64,000 bases of DNA from Ectobius pallidus. Lineage: Eukaryota; Arthropoda; Insecta; Blattodea; Ectobiidae. This document shows, piece by piece, positions 22,671 to 33,154 of the stretch (within the stretch, counting starts at the first letter, position 1; the number at the start of each line of letters is the position of its first letter). The DNA lies in the NCBI GenBank assembly GCA_964059195.1, contig CAXKWD010000001.1, positions 220,728,484-220,792,483 on the forward strand, read 5' to 3'. The position numbers and the translations under genes are program-made. The notes under the pieces were generated by a model that had not been told where the DNA came from, made no database searches, and was given only the letters and a program-made list of their open reading frames with translations.

Positions 22671-24754
22671 TTATACATCATATACCCTATTCAATATATT
22701 TTTAAAAATGTTGGCGTTAGCAGGAAACGTTTCGAAGATTTCTGCAGGTAAATCATTCCAATCCTGAATCCCTATATTTAAAAAAGGAAATTTGGCAATA
22801 TTTGTTCTCTGAGATCTACCCCTTATTTTGTATTTGTGATCCTTCCTACTTTTGTAATCTGGTTCTTTAATTTTGCTATGAAGCTCTTCCCATGCCGGTT
22901 GTTTCGTGTATACACAATACATACATTTTAATCTATTTATTTTCCTTCTGGATTCTAAAGATTTCCACCCTAGTGTTTTTAACATAGCCGTAACGCTGTC
23001 AGTTTGTTGGTGCTTGTTCATAACAAATCTTGCAGCTTTTCTCTGCACCATTTCTAACTGTGTTATTAGACCTGCCTGATACGGATCCCATACACTTACA
23101 GCATATTCCAAATTTGGTCTCACTAATGATTTATAAGCTAACTCTTTGGTTTTTAAGTTGCTTCCCCTTAATGCTCTAAATACGAAGTGCAATGTTTTAT
23201 ATGCCTTGCTAATTGAATTTCCTATATGTGTATTCCAGTTCAATTCCTTATTAAGAGTTATTCCTAAATAATTGCACGATTCTACTCTCGTTATAATTTC
23301 ATTTTCCATTTCATAATTATAGCAAAATTTTACCCTTTTGTTGGTGAAAGATATTGCTTTACTTTTGCGTGCGTTTATTGTCATCCTATTTTCAGAAACC
23401 CATTTTTCTGTGCGAACTAAGTCTTCTTGCAGTAACTTCGCATCTAATTCATTACAAATTTCCCTGTATATAATGCAGTCATCCGCAAACAATCGGATAT
23501 GAGATTGGATCGATTTTGGTAAGTCATTTATAAATAATATAAAAAGTAGTGGACCGAGTACGCTTCCTTGGGGTATTCCAGACGTAACTGGAGTCTCACG
23601 GGACAATATGTCATTAACACGCACTCTTTGGGTTCTGTTATATATGAATTCCTTAATCCAACCTATTACGCGCTTATCAATTCCCATTTCGGCAAGTTTG
23701 AGCATTAAAATGTCGTGAGGTACTGTATCAAAGGCCTTTTGGAAGTCAATTATAATACCATCAACCTGTCCTCCTTTGTCTAAAATATCAGCAATTTCCT
23801 GATATAGACCTAACATCTGTGACTCGCAAGAATAGCCCTTCCTAAAACCATGTTGTCTTGGAAAAAGCAAGTTATATTTATTACAAAAATCCCTAATATA
23901 TGCTTCAATGAGTCGCTCCATTTGCTTACACACTATAGACGTTAAGCTTATCGGTCTATAGTTTCCAGGATCAGTTCTATTCCCTGCTTTATAGATAGGA
24001 ATTATTATGGCTTTTTTCCAGTCCGGTGGAATATCACTGTTATTAAGTGAAACATTGAATAACACCTTGAGATAAGGGACAATTTTTTCTTGTCCTAATT
24101 TAATAATGTCGCCTGATATCTCATCTGGTCCCATAGATTTCCCCTTACGCATATTACGCAAATTTGCGAGAATTAAAGAGTCTTTTATTTTCAATGGCTC
24201 GTGACATCTTTCGGCTAAATTTGTTAGAAGAGTGTCATCCGCTTTTTTTTGTTGACTGAATACTTTAGCATAACTTTGGCTCAACTGTTCTGCTTTTTCT
24301 GAATTGTCTGTTATTATGTCACCTTCCTCACCTTTCAACATCTGTATGTCGCCTTTATTTTTTCTTAGCCTTCTTATGTATTTATAGAAACTGTTTGAAT
24401 TTGTAGACTGTAGAAGATTTGATAAATATACGTTTTGAGCATCCCGTTTCTCTTTAATCAGTTGTTTTTGAATTTCTTTGTATTTATTTTGGAAAGATTC
24501 TCCTAATTTCCTTTTACTATATGCTGTTCTAACTTTTCTCTTCAGTTTTAGGATTCGGTCATTATAGTATTCGGGATCTTGGTTTTGCTTTAGTTTAGCT
24601 TTTGCAACGAATGTGTTAAGCCCTTCATGTACTATAGCCTTAAAATTTTGCCACATTTTGTCTATACTAGAACCCTCTCCAGCCCACTGCGGAAATTCAT
24701 TTTCTAGATACTTTTGGAAACCGCTTTTATTTGCATATTTATATTTCCAAAGGA

Positions 24755-24786
<32 letters not shown>

Positions 24787-25304
24787 CAGTTATTTTTATC
24801 ATTGTTTCTTTTAAGCTCCCATTGTATTCCTAAAGTCACACACAGATGATCACTAATACCTGGAAAAATTTCTGTATTGAATAAAAAATCGTATGGCAGT
24901 ATCAGACAGATATCTAACACATTGTTGCCCCTTGTAGGTTTTTCTATTACCTGTGTTAGCCCACAGTCATTAATTAACGTACTTGCTAATATTTGTGAAG
25001 GACTGCCTTCTATCTTGGTTCCTGACCAGTCAATACGTGGATAATTGAAGTCTCCCATTATTACCATGTCTGTGTTTAAGAATGTGCCAGAACAAGCATG
25101 ATATAGTTTTTGTAATACTATATTTTCATCACCAGGTGGCCTGTAACCACCGATAACTCTTAGTAACCGTCTGTCGCTATCACTTACTATATTTACGCAT
25201 AAAAGCTCGCAATCTGAGTCTGTCCATTCTAAAAAGCTTGTAAGTTCATCCCCTAGAACCCCTGTCTCTTCTGTATACGGCATAACCTTTCGGAATGAAT
25301 TCAT
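22671..25304 (-). pseudogene. LINE ORF2, endonuclease-RT, frameshifted near its N-terminus
   Basis: The 877-codon frame holds most of an endonuclease (VIMGDFNYPRIDW; IFPGISDHLCVTLGIQW) and a full reverse transcriptase: GFRKGYSCESQML, DFQKAFDTVPHDILM, SGIPQGSVLGPLLFILFIND and catalytic LFADDCIIY, followed by the thumb and the tail RSQRTNIAKFPFLNIGIQDW. Upstream, in another frame (about 25265-25450), lie LQVNCRSIVNKGPKFQTL and GTESWLREG, the endonuclease start with its catalytic Glu. A frame break and apparent small deletion near 25260 separate them, so the annotated ATG is not the original start. A run of nine Asn codons comes from an (ATT)n-type microsatellite at about 24761-24786. Confidence 0.88.
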
Positions 25305-25509
25305 TATTGTTTATTCCCTCCCGTAACCAAGATTCTGTACCGACTATAACGTGTGGTTGTTGTATTTCGATAAGAGTTTGAAATTTAGGACCTTTATTGA
25401 CTATACTTCTACAATTTACCTGCAAAAAACTTAAAACGTTACCTGAGTCATATTTTAAACTTTTATAACTCCATGTTGCCGTTGGGACACCTCTCTGACT
25501 AATTCTCCT

Positions 25510-26196
25510 TCAGTTACCTTGGGCAGCATATCTACTAATAACATTTTTAAACAAACCGCCCATGAAGGACGATCCTCTTCTATTTAGATGTAGACCGTCC
25601 CGTCCTATTTCACTATCGTTAATCCAACAATTTGGGTCCACAAAGACAAGATCAAGATGTTGACAGACCCATTCAATCCCTTCATTTACACTGTCCACAT
25701 ATGCACTTGGAATGTCTCTACGTCTCAACACACCACTTACCTTTGCATTTACGAATTTCTTCTTCGCTGTAGTACATAAGTCCCACATTTCACCAGTTAC
25801 ATGGTCAGCTGATTTAGCACTTTTTAGATTGTTAGTGCCGACATGCAAGATCACTACTTTTTCTTTCTCTCCACCTTCCATAGACTCTATTCTCCGCCCC
25901 ATTTGCTCGATCCTGATTCCCGGGCAACAGTCCACCACTGCACCTGTCATTTTACATTCAGTATCAATGAATTTTATGATTGAGTCACCCATAATTCGAG
26001 CTTCTGGGCTCTTCATATCATTTGATTTCTGAATCACTGCTTTCGTCGATATGTTTTCTGCTTCTTTTTGAACCAATAACTTTTCCTTCAATGAATAATT
26101 TTCGTCATTTAGCTCTTTTATTTTCTGGTTTGCAACCTCTAGTTCTTTTATTAGCTTTCTAATCTCTTCCTCTTTCTTCTCGAGTACTGCGATCTA
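25510..26196 (-). CDS. LINE ORF1: coiled coil plus SGNH-hydrolase domain (5' truncated)
   Basis: The frame stays open upstream of the first listed start, to about 26196. The N-terminal part is a charged coiled coil (LEKKEEEIRKLIKELEV, NQKIKELNDENYSLKEKL). The C-terminal part is an SGNH/GDSL-like domain with ARIMGDSIIKF (GDS nucleophile block), VVILHVGTNNL (GTNN block) and GRDGLHLNRRGS (catalytic Asp-His block). Such esterase-bearing ORF1 proteins occur in CR1/L2-group LINEs and are thought to bind RNA or lipids. The frame ends at TAA near 25510, about 200 bases before the ORF2 long frame. The true N-terminus is missing because of 5' truncation. Confidence 0.8.
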
Positions 26197-26510
26197 ACAA
26201 TTCAATTTAGATAAGGTGAGTCATTTTTAAATAGATTAATGTATCATTTTGTTTAAGAATGTTTGCAATTTTTCCTAGACCGCCCGTAGTAATCTTGCTC
26301 CCGTGAATCTCAAGCAGAGTAACTGCTACCTAGCGGCGGAACCAGTGAACTACCTCAGTCATCACACATTCTCCTTTATTCATTATGCCCGGGTCTTTAA
26401 GCACTTGCAGCTTGTAAGTCGCCACTAGGTTCGTATCTCATATTGAGAACGCCTGGTGGTATTCTGGGATTGTGAGTCAGTTGGAGAATTTAATGTTGTA
26501 CCGACACGTT
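26197..26510. other. Unassigned sequence
   Basis: No gene or repeat end recognised between the LINE and the tRNA-like sequence. Confidence 0.4.
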
Positions 26511-26583
26511 GCCATGGTAGCTCAGTTGGTTAGAGCATCGGCACGGAGAGCCGAAGATCCTGGTTCAAATCCCGGCTATGACA
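26511..26583 (+). tRNA. tRNA-like sequence, probably a pseudogene or SINE head
   Basis: A cloverleaf can be drawn: acceptor GCCATGG with CTATGAC (one mismatch, one G-U), D arm GCTC-AGTTGGTTA-GAGC, anticodon arm TCGGC-ACGGAGA-GCCGA, T arm CCTGG-TTCAAAT-CCCGG (one mismatch). The base before the apparent anticodon GGA is C, not the near-universal T33. These defects argue against a functional tRNA. No downstream T-run terminator is close; T8 occurs near 26671. Confidence 0.45.
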
Positions 26584-26912
26584 TTGAATTTTGCATTCTG
26601 ACTTCACGTGTCCATCTTAGCCTACACACGGCCAGTGTGAAAGAATTATCATTCCAAGATATAAATATCACTTTTTTTTGAACAGGCGGTGGTTTCGTAC
26701 GTAACGTAAAGATATGGAAGAATTTTTCGAAAGTCATGACATGGTGTTAATTGCAATAGGTAGATTTTTCTTCGAAATCTACCTAAAATAGTGAATAATT
26801 GTTTTCGCTTTACATAAGTTTAAAACGGATGTTCTTAGAGATGCTACCACAACCAAGAATTCCTCATTGGATCATCCAATAAATAGCAGTATGTTGTCCA
26901 TGAAGTAGAAAC
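26584..26912. repeat. Spacer containing a piece of the 41-kb TIR element
   Basis: Positions about 26690-26790 match 41070-41180 in inverted orientation (GGTGGTTTCGTAC, AAGATATGnAAGAATTTTTCG, AATAGGTAGATTTTTCTTCG). The last part can fold on itself as AGGTAGATTT / AAATCTACCT. Nothing else was recognised. Confidence 0.5.
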
Positions 26913-27209
26913 TGCTCCTCTCATGCAGCGGTCCCGGGCTCGAATCTTGTCGAGACAAGTGTGGTTTTCCCTGGGGGTTTCCCTCACATGGGAAACAAAT
27001 GCCCGGTAACTTTAGGCCCCGGATATCATCTGATCCTCGCCTTGTTCAGAGTGAATGTCGTGTCTCGTCCTATGTGTTCGTGTTGTCTCGGAGGTGGCCC
27101 CGGCATTGGGCTGATCACTCATCCGGTGAGGCCCTCCATGTCCTTGTCTAATCAATGTGATCCAGTAGATAATACCTCTCCCGACAGGTCGCGGCCCTGT
27201 TAAGCTTAA

Positions 27210-28412
27210 GGGGAGATGGTAGTTACCGCCAGCAAAATGATAGAAAATATAGCGTATGTTCAAGAAGCCATAACTCAGGTGTTTACAGTCAGATTTAGTT
27301 GAATTTTTTTATGCTTTACAAGCGCACTCTGTACTTTAAAATAAGTTGAGAATGGTTGTTCTAGATCTCACTGTTTGGTAGGAAAGAATTTTTTAACACA
27401 TAGGTGATAATTTATTTTTCCAGTTACTTTCCTTGACATAGGTACGCTTTATTCAATTTCTGTAACTTAGATTTTTGTGAAACTTTGGGAACTTACTAAC
27501 AATAGGTACTACTATTTACCCCAGCACAATCAGTCTACTATGTACAATATTACTGCATGAAAACTTCATGAAATAAAAAAAAAATACTTTTTTTTTAATA
27601 AAAATAGTTGAAACTTCTGTATAGTCAAGACTTTTCCCATAATTCTGCTAAGGGAGATTTGTCATCCATCTATAATGAATTCCTGAACGTTTCATTATTT
27701 TAGCATGAATAGCTTTTCAGAAAATGGTACCTGAAGTACAAAAAATGTAATTTTACAGGAGAGCGAAAAGAAAATGACGTGCCGTAGGCTATGGTATTTT
27801 ATCCATTTTAGAAAGCTCCAGGTCGCTCTGCTTGGCTTAATAATAACGCAACATATAAGACCTATATATCAAAATGTTCACAAAACTATGCTCTATTACA
27901 TGAGCCTTTCTTTCTTTCTTTCTTTCTTTACCGTAGTTTCACCTCTCCCTTTTAGGATTTAAGCGACCCAAGCCGCCCGGGCCTTACAGGGCCGCGACCT
28001 GTCGGGAGAGGGATTATCTTTGGATCACTACATACTTTTTTGACCAGACAAGGACATGGAGGGCCTCCCCGGATGTGTGATCAGCCCAATGCCGGGGCCA
28101 CCTCCGAGACAACACGACCACATAGGACGAGACACACCATTCACACACACACACTCAATCCAAACAAGGCGAGGATGGGATGAAGATGATAATGACGGCC
28201 AGATGATATCTGGGGACCACAAGGGCCTAAAGTTACCCGACATTTGTCTCCCCAGAAAAAACCTCACCTAGGTAACTTGTCCCGACCAGGAATCGAACCC
28301 GGGCCCGCTGCGTGAGAGGATTGAACGCATCCCCTGAGCCACAGCGGTGGACATTACATGAGCCTAAGGGAAAAAAATCGATTGTTTTGACACAGATAAC
28401 TACCATCTCCCC
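27210..28412. mobile_element. piggyBac-like non-autonomous element, TTAA target site
   Basis: The ends GGGGAGATGGTAGTTA and TAACTACCATCTCCCC are perfect inverted repeats of 16 bases, flanked on both sides by TTAA (27206-27209 and 28413-28416). TTAA duplication is diagnostic of the piggyBac superfamily. The 1.2-kb interior holds no transposase; it carries a minus-strand SINE (27906-28350). Confidence 0.85.
27906..28350 (-). repeat. SINE family 2, minus copy inside the piggyBac-like element
   Basis: Read on the minus strand: tRNA-like head near GCTGTGGCTCAGGGGATGCG, B-box-like GGTTCGATTCC, the family body, and tail (AAAG)n corresponding to TTTCTTTCTTTC at 27906-27929. ORFs on either strand here are shadows of the repeat. 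Confidence 0.85.
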
Positions 28413-28502
28413 TTAAACGTCCCTAAAAGGGAGAGGTAAAACTTAAGAAATGAAGAAGAAGAAGAAGAAGAAGAAGAAGAAGAAGAAGAAGAAGAAGAAG
28501 AA

Positions 28503-28924
28503 AGCTTAATAGAAATGACGTAGTTGGATTAAATTTATAAATGGTTTTACGTGATACATGACTTTGGTTGTGATGCGACAATGGAACAATGGTCCGTCTC
28601 GTAGCAAAGGGCTTCACTTCCACTGCTCTCTGTTCGTGATTATATGTGTTAGAATCAGTGCTGCAGAAGAATATAATGTTGAAGTTAAAGAAACGCATTA
28701 AAAAGTGCTACGGGAGCGGACTATGGCTTAGCTGTGCGCCGATGGTGGCAAGTGGCGCGAGCAACTTAATTTTAAACTGCCCCCTTTCCACCAAATTAAC
28801 GTAAGCACAACCTGTCTACATCGTAATCCACGTGTTATAATGTTAGGCTTAAATGTGAATACATCTCAGAATTAAAGTTTTTTTCTTTCTGTGTCTTTAA
28901 TTTGTGAACCATTTGTCTTTCTAG
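28503..28924. other. Sequence upstream of the first recognised exon
   Basis: No exon is clear. A pyrimidine-rich acceptor (ccatttgtctttctag) ends it at 28924. Confidence 0.4.
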
Positions 28925-29126
28925 ATCTAAACGCGCCTGCCCGCTCCCCCTCCAAGATTTTCAGACCTCTTTCCCGGCGAAGACTGTTATAATTGATGAT
29001 GACCAAAGATGCATAGCATCATTCCCGAAAGCGACCACAGAAACCGAATTTGACGACTTCCTAACAAGAATGAAACCCTGTGATGTCCCCATAGAGGAAG
29101 TACCTCACGAGAGCCTGACCAATCAG
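28925..29126 (+). CDS. Host gene, exon 1 of the recognised chain
   Basis: The acceptor tttgtctttctag precedes the exon and the donor CAG|gtaaga follows it. The open frame starts with one base of a split codon and ends in phase 0: 67 codons, with SKRACPLPLQDFQTSF, an acidic patch VIIDDDQRC and TETEFDDFLTRMKPCDVP. The composition is coding-like and there are no stops. An upstream exon ending in phase 2 is required and was not found, so this is not the first coding exon. The family is unknown. The assignment to the same gene as the exons below rests on phase continuity and orientation only. Confidence 0.5.
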
Positions 29127-29253
29127 GTAAGAGTTTCCTTCACACATCAGTTGCATATTGCGTCTAATGTTCTTGTCCCATATCAGCTCAATAGCTTCGT
29201 CTTTTTAACCATATCGACCCATCTTCAAAATGCATTAGCTAATTTTTTATTAC

Positions 29254-29590
29254 TAGACCTCGGATTTTAAAGGCAAATGCGTATTTTGTTCCTTATGAAT
29301 TAAAATGACATTTTTAATATGTTTCATGATAAATCATTTATATTTATAGCTTATTTTAGTGCCCTAAAATGCCTATTTAGACCTTTGGATCCTATTTTTA
29401 CTATTTTAGTGCCTAAAATGCCTATTTTGCACATTTAAAATAAAATTCAACTCCTGTAACTTTTAAAATCATTTAATGGACATCCCTGAATGAAGGGCAG
29501 AACAGCAGAGGGTGGGTTTTTCACAGAAACTTGATTTTCCCGAACAATTATTGTCGCCAAAGGAATGCTGTCTGACGGGGGAGGAGTCGC
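29254..29590 (+). mobile_element. hAT fragment, same family as 7513-8226
   Basis: The left end TAGACCTCGGATTTTAAAGG and the following 330 bases match the 7513-8226 element; the right end is missing. It lies in the intron after exon 1. TTTATTAC precedes it but no matching duplication was found. Confidence 0.7.
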
Positions 29591-29712
29591 TCAAAACAAG
29601 TAGCAGGTATATACAAGAAGGGACATATAAACAAAAACTGTTTTTGATAAATGTATTTTTCATAGGTATACGATTCTCTTCTTCTATGTTTTGTTAATAT
29701 GTATGTGATAAG

Positions 29713-30158
29713 TAGGGTTCAGATGTTTATGACCTTATTGAGGTGGAAAATATGACCTTAAAAATGACTAGATATGACCCAAACATCCTAAATATTACCC
29801 TAAAAACAAATGTTCAAATTGAAAACGCTTAATGACATTAAATTATTACATCGCCTTAATTCAATCAGATAATCACTTTGTATCATTTTTAAAAGTGATT
29901 TACAGTTTTACTTGTAAAGAACTTCTAAGATGTTAAAGTTTCCAGATACCACTGCAAATGTGAACTGAAAATATTTTAAAAACAAGTCTATTGGAAGTTC
30001 TCAACAACAAGCAGGAAGAGGTAATTGTGCTATTACTTGTTATTGTCCCTTCACATTTCATTTGCAGTAAAACCAGATTAAGTCGACAGTTTAGTGCACA
30101 TACTGCATAATTGTGCTATTTTACCGAATTATGACATGTCATAAACATCCGAACCCTA
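29713..30158. mobile_element. hAT-type element, TSD GTGATAAG
   Basis: The ends TAGGGTTCAGATGTTTATGA and its inverted partner (CATAAACATCCGAACCCTA) are flanked by GTGATAAG at 29705-29712 and 30159-30166. There are repeated TATGACC motifs inside and no ORF. Confidence 0.9.
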
Positions 30159-30199
30159 GTGATAAGATTCTATTGTATTTAATTTCCTTCCTATATATA

Positions 30200-31677
30200 C
30201 AGTGAGTCCCACGCAAGAGTTGGCCAATGACGCGAGTTTCTGCGTCGCGGCTGGCACAGTTCCAACTCCCGAGCGATCGGGTGAAATATCTACGCAAATA
30301 TTGCAGCGGTTGGTGTAATGATTCAGGTTCTCACATTTACATTTAAAATTACAACGAAAATAACCATGTACAGTCGGTCAAATAAAAAACGTCGGGACTC
30401 GTATGCAGTTAAAATTAAAGTTTTCACGCATTAGTTCACAAGTTTCCTATAAAAACATTAAATACAGGCCATTCTCGGAACATATGAGGCCATGCGACAG
30501 GAGGGAAAAAATGAAGAACTAAGGGAAAAAATTGAACAACGCCAAAACCGCAACACACGATATTCGACTTAATGTATTGTCATAATTCATTTTGCTTTGT
30601 GTCATCGCCACATACAAATGCTAAAGTGAGAGAAAGTGTAGTTAGGGCTGTAATTAACCTGCATTTTTCGGCCTCTGAAGCAGCGAGAACGTTCCATATT
30701 TATGAAAGAGCAGCTCGGATGTGGGAACTTCACTATAATGCGACCGGAAGTTTTCACAGGGATCTGGCCGGCCGCGTATTTCGATGCTAGATGGTTGCAA
30801 AAGTTGAACGTAAGTTATTGATTTTGCACTACAAATACCGGTGATATAAAATAAAATCTTTAAAAAATGCTCCTTGAATAATCATATTCCTTGCGAATTT
30901 ATCAATTATTAATATTATAAGAATTTGCAACCAAGAATATGGCAGATTTGAGGCATATAGCCACAGCCTTCTATACATGTTTGTTTTGGAACAAAACTGA
31001 CTAAATAATCAAGAAAATACATGGATAGACAAGAGGCGTGTGTGAACCTAACCTTAAGTCTTCCTGTACATGCGCATATGCTCGTTCGTGATACTTAATC
31101 AAATACCGCCCGACGTTTTTTATTTGACCGACTGTACCTCATCACAAGAGATGTTGGAAATGTTCTCCTCTTGCATAAGGACAACAGTGACCCTTTTTAG
31201 AGAATTTTCTTTCACGCGCGTAAGTTCAGCTTCCGAGATAGAGTTAATTTCTCTTGTGATATTGTCTTTAAGTTCTTCTTGTGTATGGGAAATTGACCTG
31301 TACACTTTATTTTTCAAGTTTCCCCATAAATAATATTTGCATACTGTTAGAAGAACGTGATGACAATATCACATAGGCCTATCACAAGATAAATGAACTC
31401 TGTCACGGAAGCTGAACTTATGCGCGTGAAAGAAAATTTCCTAAAAAAGGTGCCAGTATTGTCTAGATGCAAGAGGAGAACATTTCCATCATCTCTTGTG
31501 ATGAAGTACGTGGTTATTTTCATTGTAATTTTAACTGTAAATGTGATAACCTGAATCATTACAACGACCGCGGCATTATTTGCGTAGATATTTCACCCGA
31601 TCGCTCGGGAGTTGGAGCTGTGCCAGCCGCGACGCAGAAACCCGCGTCATTGGCCAACTCTTGCGTGGGACTCACTG
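30200..31677. mobile_element. Tc1/mariner-type element with ~100-bp TIRs
   Basis: Inverted ends of about 100 bases, starting CAGTGAGTCCCACGCAAGAG, differ at only about two positions and are flanked by TA. Inside, 30572-30790 (+) reads VVRAVINLHFSASEAARTF, a helix-turn-helix pattern like a Tc1-type transposase N-terminus. The C-terminal-like segment (ELKDNITREINSISEAEL) occurs on the minus strand at 31120-31317 and again, degraded, on the plus strand near 31380-31505, as a ~150-bp internal inverted repeat. The catalytic core is missing, so the copy is non-autonomous. It ends 39 bases before host exon 2. Confidence 0.85.
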
Positions 31678-31716
31678 TACATTCATTGTAACGGATATCT
31701 GTTATGTAATATCCAG

Positions 31717-31875
31717 ACAATCCTGGCTTGGCAAAACGACAGCAACGAGGCATCAACCTCACAAGGGTCGGTGAAACCAATATTTATATGCCTCCTGTGC
31801 CAGAGGCAGCTTACTTACGGAGGTCTCAATTACCATCTGGAGCGGGAGCACAGATCTTTCGACGAGGACATAACA
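31717..31875 (+). CDS. Host gene, exon 2: C2H2-like zinc finger
   Basis: Acceptor atatccag|ACA, donor ACA|gtgagt; 53 codons, phase 0 at both ends, so it joins exon 1 and exon 3 without a frame change. It encodes FICLLCQRQLTYGGLNYHL followed by EREH: C-x2-C-x11-H-x4-H, a single C2H2-like finger, with acidic RSFDEDIT at the end. One isolated finger could bind protein or nucleic acid. The acceptor is unusually close (39 bases) to the end of the Tc1-like element, so the branch site is probably in transposon or junction sequence. Confidence 0.6.
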
Positions 31876-32002
31876 GTGAGTGTTAATGACATTACATATA
31901 GTAAAAATAAACATTATGGGCTCCTCATATGAATACTGATCGATTTCACAAAAGAGACAGAAAAAGTTTGCTTATGAAAAAACACACTTTGAATATTATA
32001 AT

Positions 32003-32437
32003 TAGGGGCGGATTTCTATTACCTAAAAACATTAAAATATTACCAATAAAATTTAAAATATGACTTTACCACTTACACATTATATACATTTTTTTTAAGT
32101 TTCATTACAATACATTTTATTAAAATAGAGTGTTAATTATTTTAAATATTTGTAAATTTTCAAAAAAGTATCATTATAATGCAAAATTTACAAATTAATA
32201 CAATATGGAACTTCAAAATTTCTTTAATATGCACACAAATATGCAAAAAAATACGACCTAAATATGCATATTCATACTAAATGTGCTACAATAGTTGAAA
32301 ATTTCCTAAATATGCAGTTATATGCACAATAAAAGCCGTTCCATTTTCACCAGGATACTTGGAAACGGGTTTAAATTAGTCGGAAACCTGAAATAATGCA
32401 AAGGGGGGAAATATGACGTCATAGAAATCCGCCCCTA
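32003..32437. mobile_element. hAT-type element, TSD ATTATAAT
   Basis: Inverted ends TAGGGGCGGATTTCTA are flanked by ATTATAAT at 31995-32002 and 32438-32445. No ORF. The target sequence is the same octamer as at 7505-7512. Confidence 0.9.
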
Positions 32438-33154
32438 ATTATAATCAACGGCGCAAAGCTAATCGATCAATTCTTCAAGGAAACAGTATGCGTTGCAAAG
32501 CTGAGCCTAAACTTATATTTGAGGATTTTAATAATAGATTTTTTACAGATAATAACTCTACTCGTCATGTGCTGTCTACCATAAATTACACTATTACATC
32601 GAATGCTATTAAGAACGTTAAAATAGATACAGCTCCCGGTCCTGATAGATGCGTAGTGACAAAAATGATAAAGTTTCCAGCATTCTAGTTCATATTTTCA
32701 CTGAAATCTCGCAAACAGAACACGTCACTCCTTGTTTAAAGAAAGCAAGAACAATTTTAATACAGGGCCCTTCATGTTAGGTTCAACCATAACCAAAAAG
32801 GATTTACCTCTTGTCCTGGCACCTTGACAAACGTGTCAATTCTTGATAGTATCCTCCGTAAAGTTAAGAGTAACAAAGAATGTGTGACTGCAATATTCTT
32901 ATACATCAATCAGCAAAGCGTTTGACAATACTGTATTGGGCATGATCATATCCTAAAGACATTGGTCCATTCTAAACTACCTCACCAATTACAGCATGTA
33001 ATAATGACTCTTCAGATAGGATGAAACTGTCATAGAATCAAATGGACAAAGGACATCACCCATAAACGTTAAACGCGGAGTTCCCTGCCCTCTATAACAT
33101 GGCGACAGATTACATATTAAATTAACTTTCACTGTCCTTGGTTTTGCTGATGAC

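Larger units (their letters stand above)
22391..26196 (-). mobile_element. Nearly complete CR1/L2-type LINE (minus strand)
   Basis: On the minus strand: ORF1 (open from 26196 to 25510), ORF2 (frame-broken start near 25450, long ORF 25304-22671), then a 3' UTR with a doubled motif ATAAATACCAGCCATACAT (22455-22540), ending near AATAAATACAAATAAGATAC at about 22391-22412. It is 5' truncated within ORF1 at about 26196. The copy looks fairly young (877 open codons) but is not intact. Confidence 0.85.
26913..28502 (+). repeat. SINE family 2 copy split by a TTAA-flanked element, (GAA)n tail
   Basis: The 5' part (26913-27205) has the B-box-like GGGCTCGAATC and body GGTCGCGGCCCTG. After the insertion at 27210-28412 the 3' part resumes with AAAGGGAGAGGTAAAAC, as in the 16095-16500 copy, and ends in (GAA)n at 28449-28502. 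Confidence 0.8.

Noticed and set aside
26511..26583. Functional tRNA gene
   Set aside because: The cloverleaf has mismatches in the acceptor and T stems and no T33, so it is listed as tRNA-like only.
16165..28271. Pro/Arg/Thr-rich ORFs over the SINE copies
   Set aside because: They lie on the GC-rich SINE body in both orientations and have no independent coding evidence.
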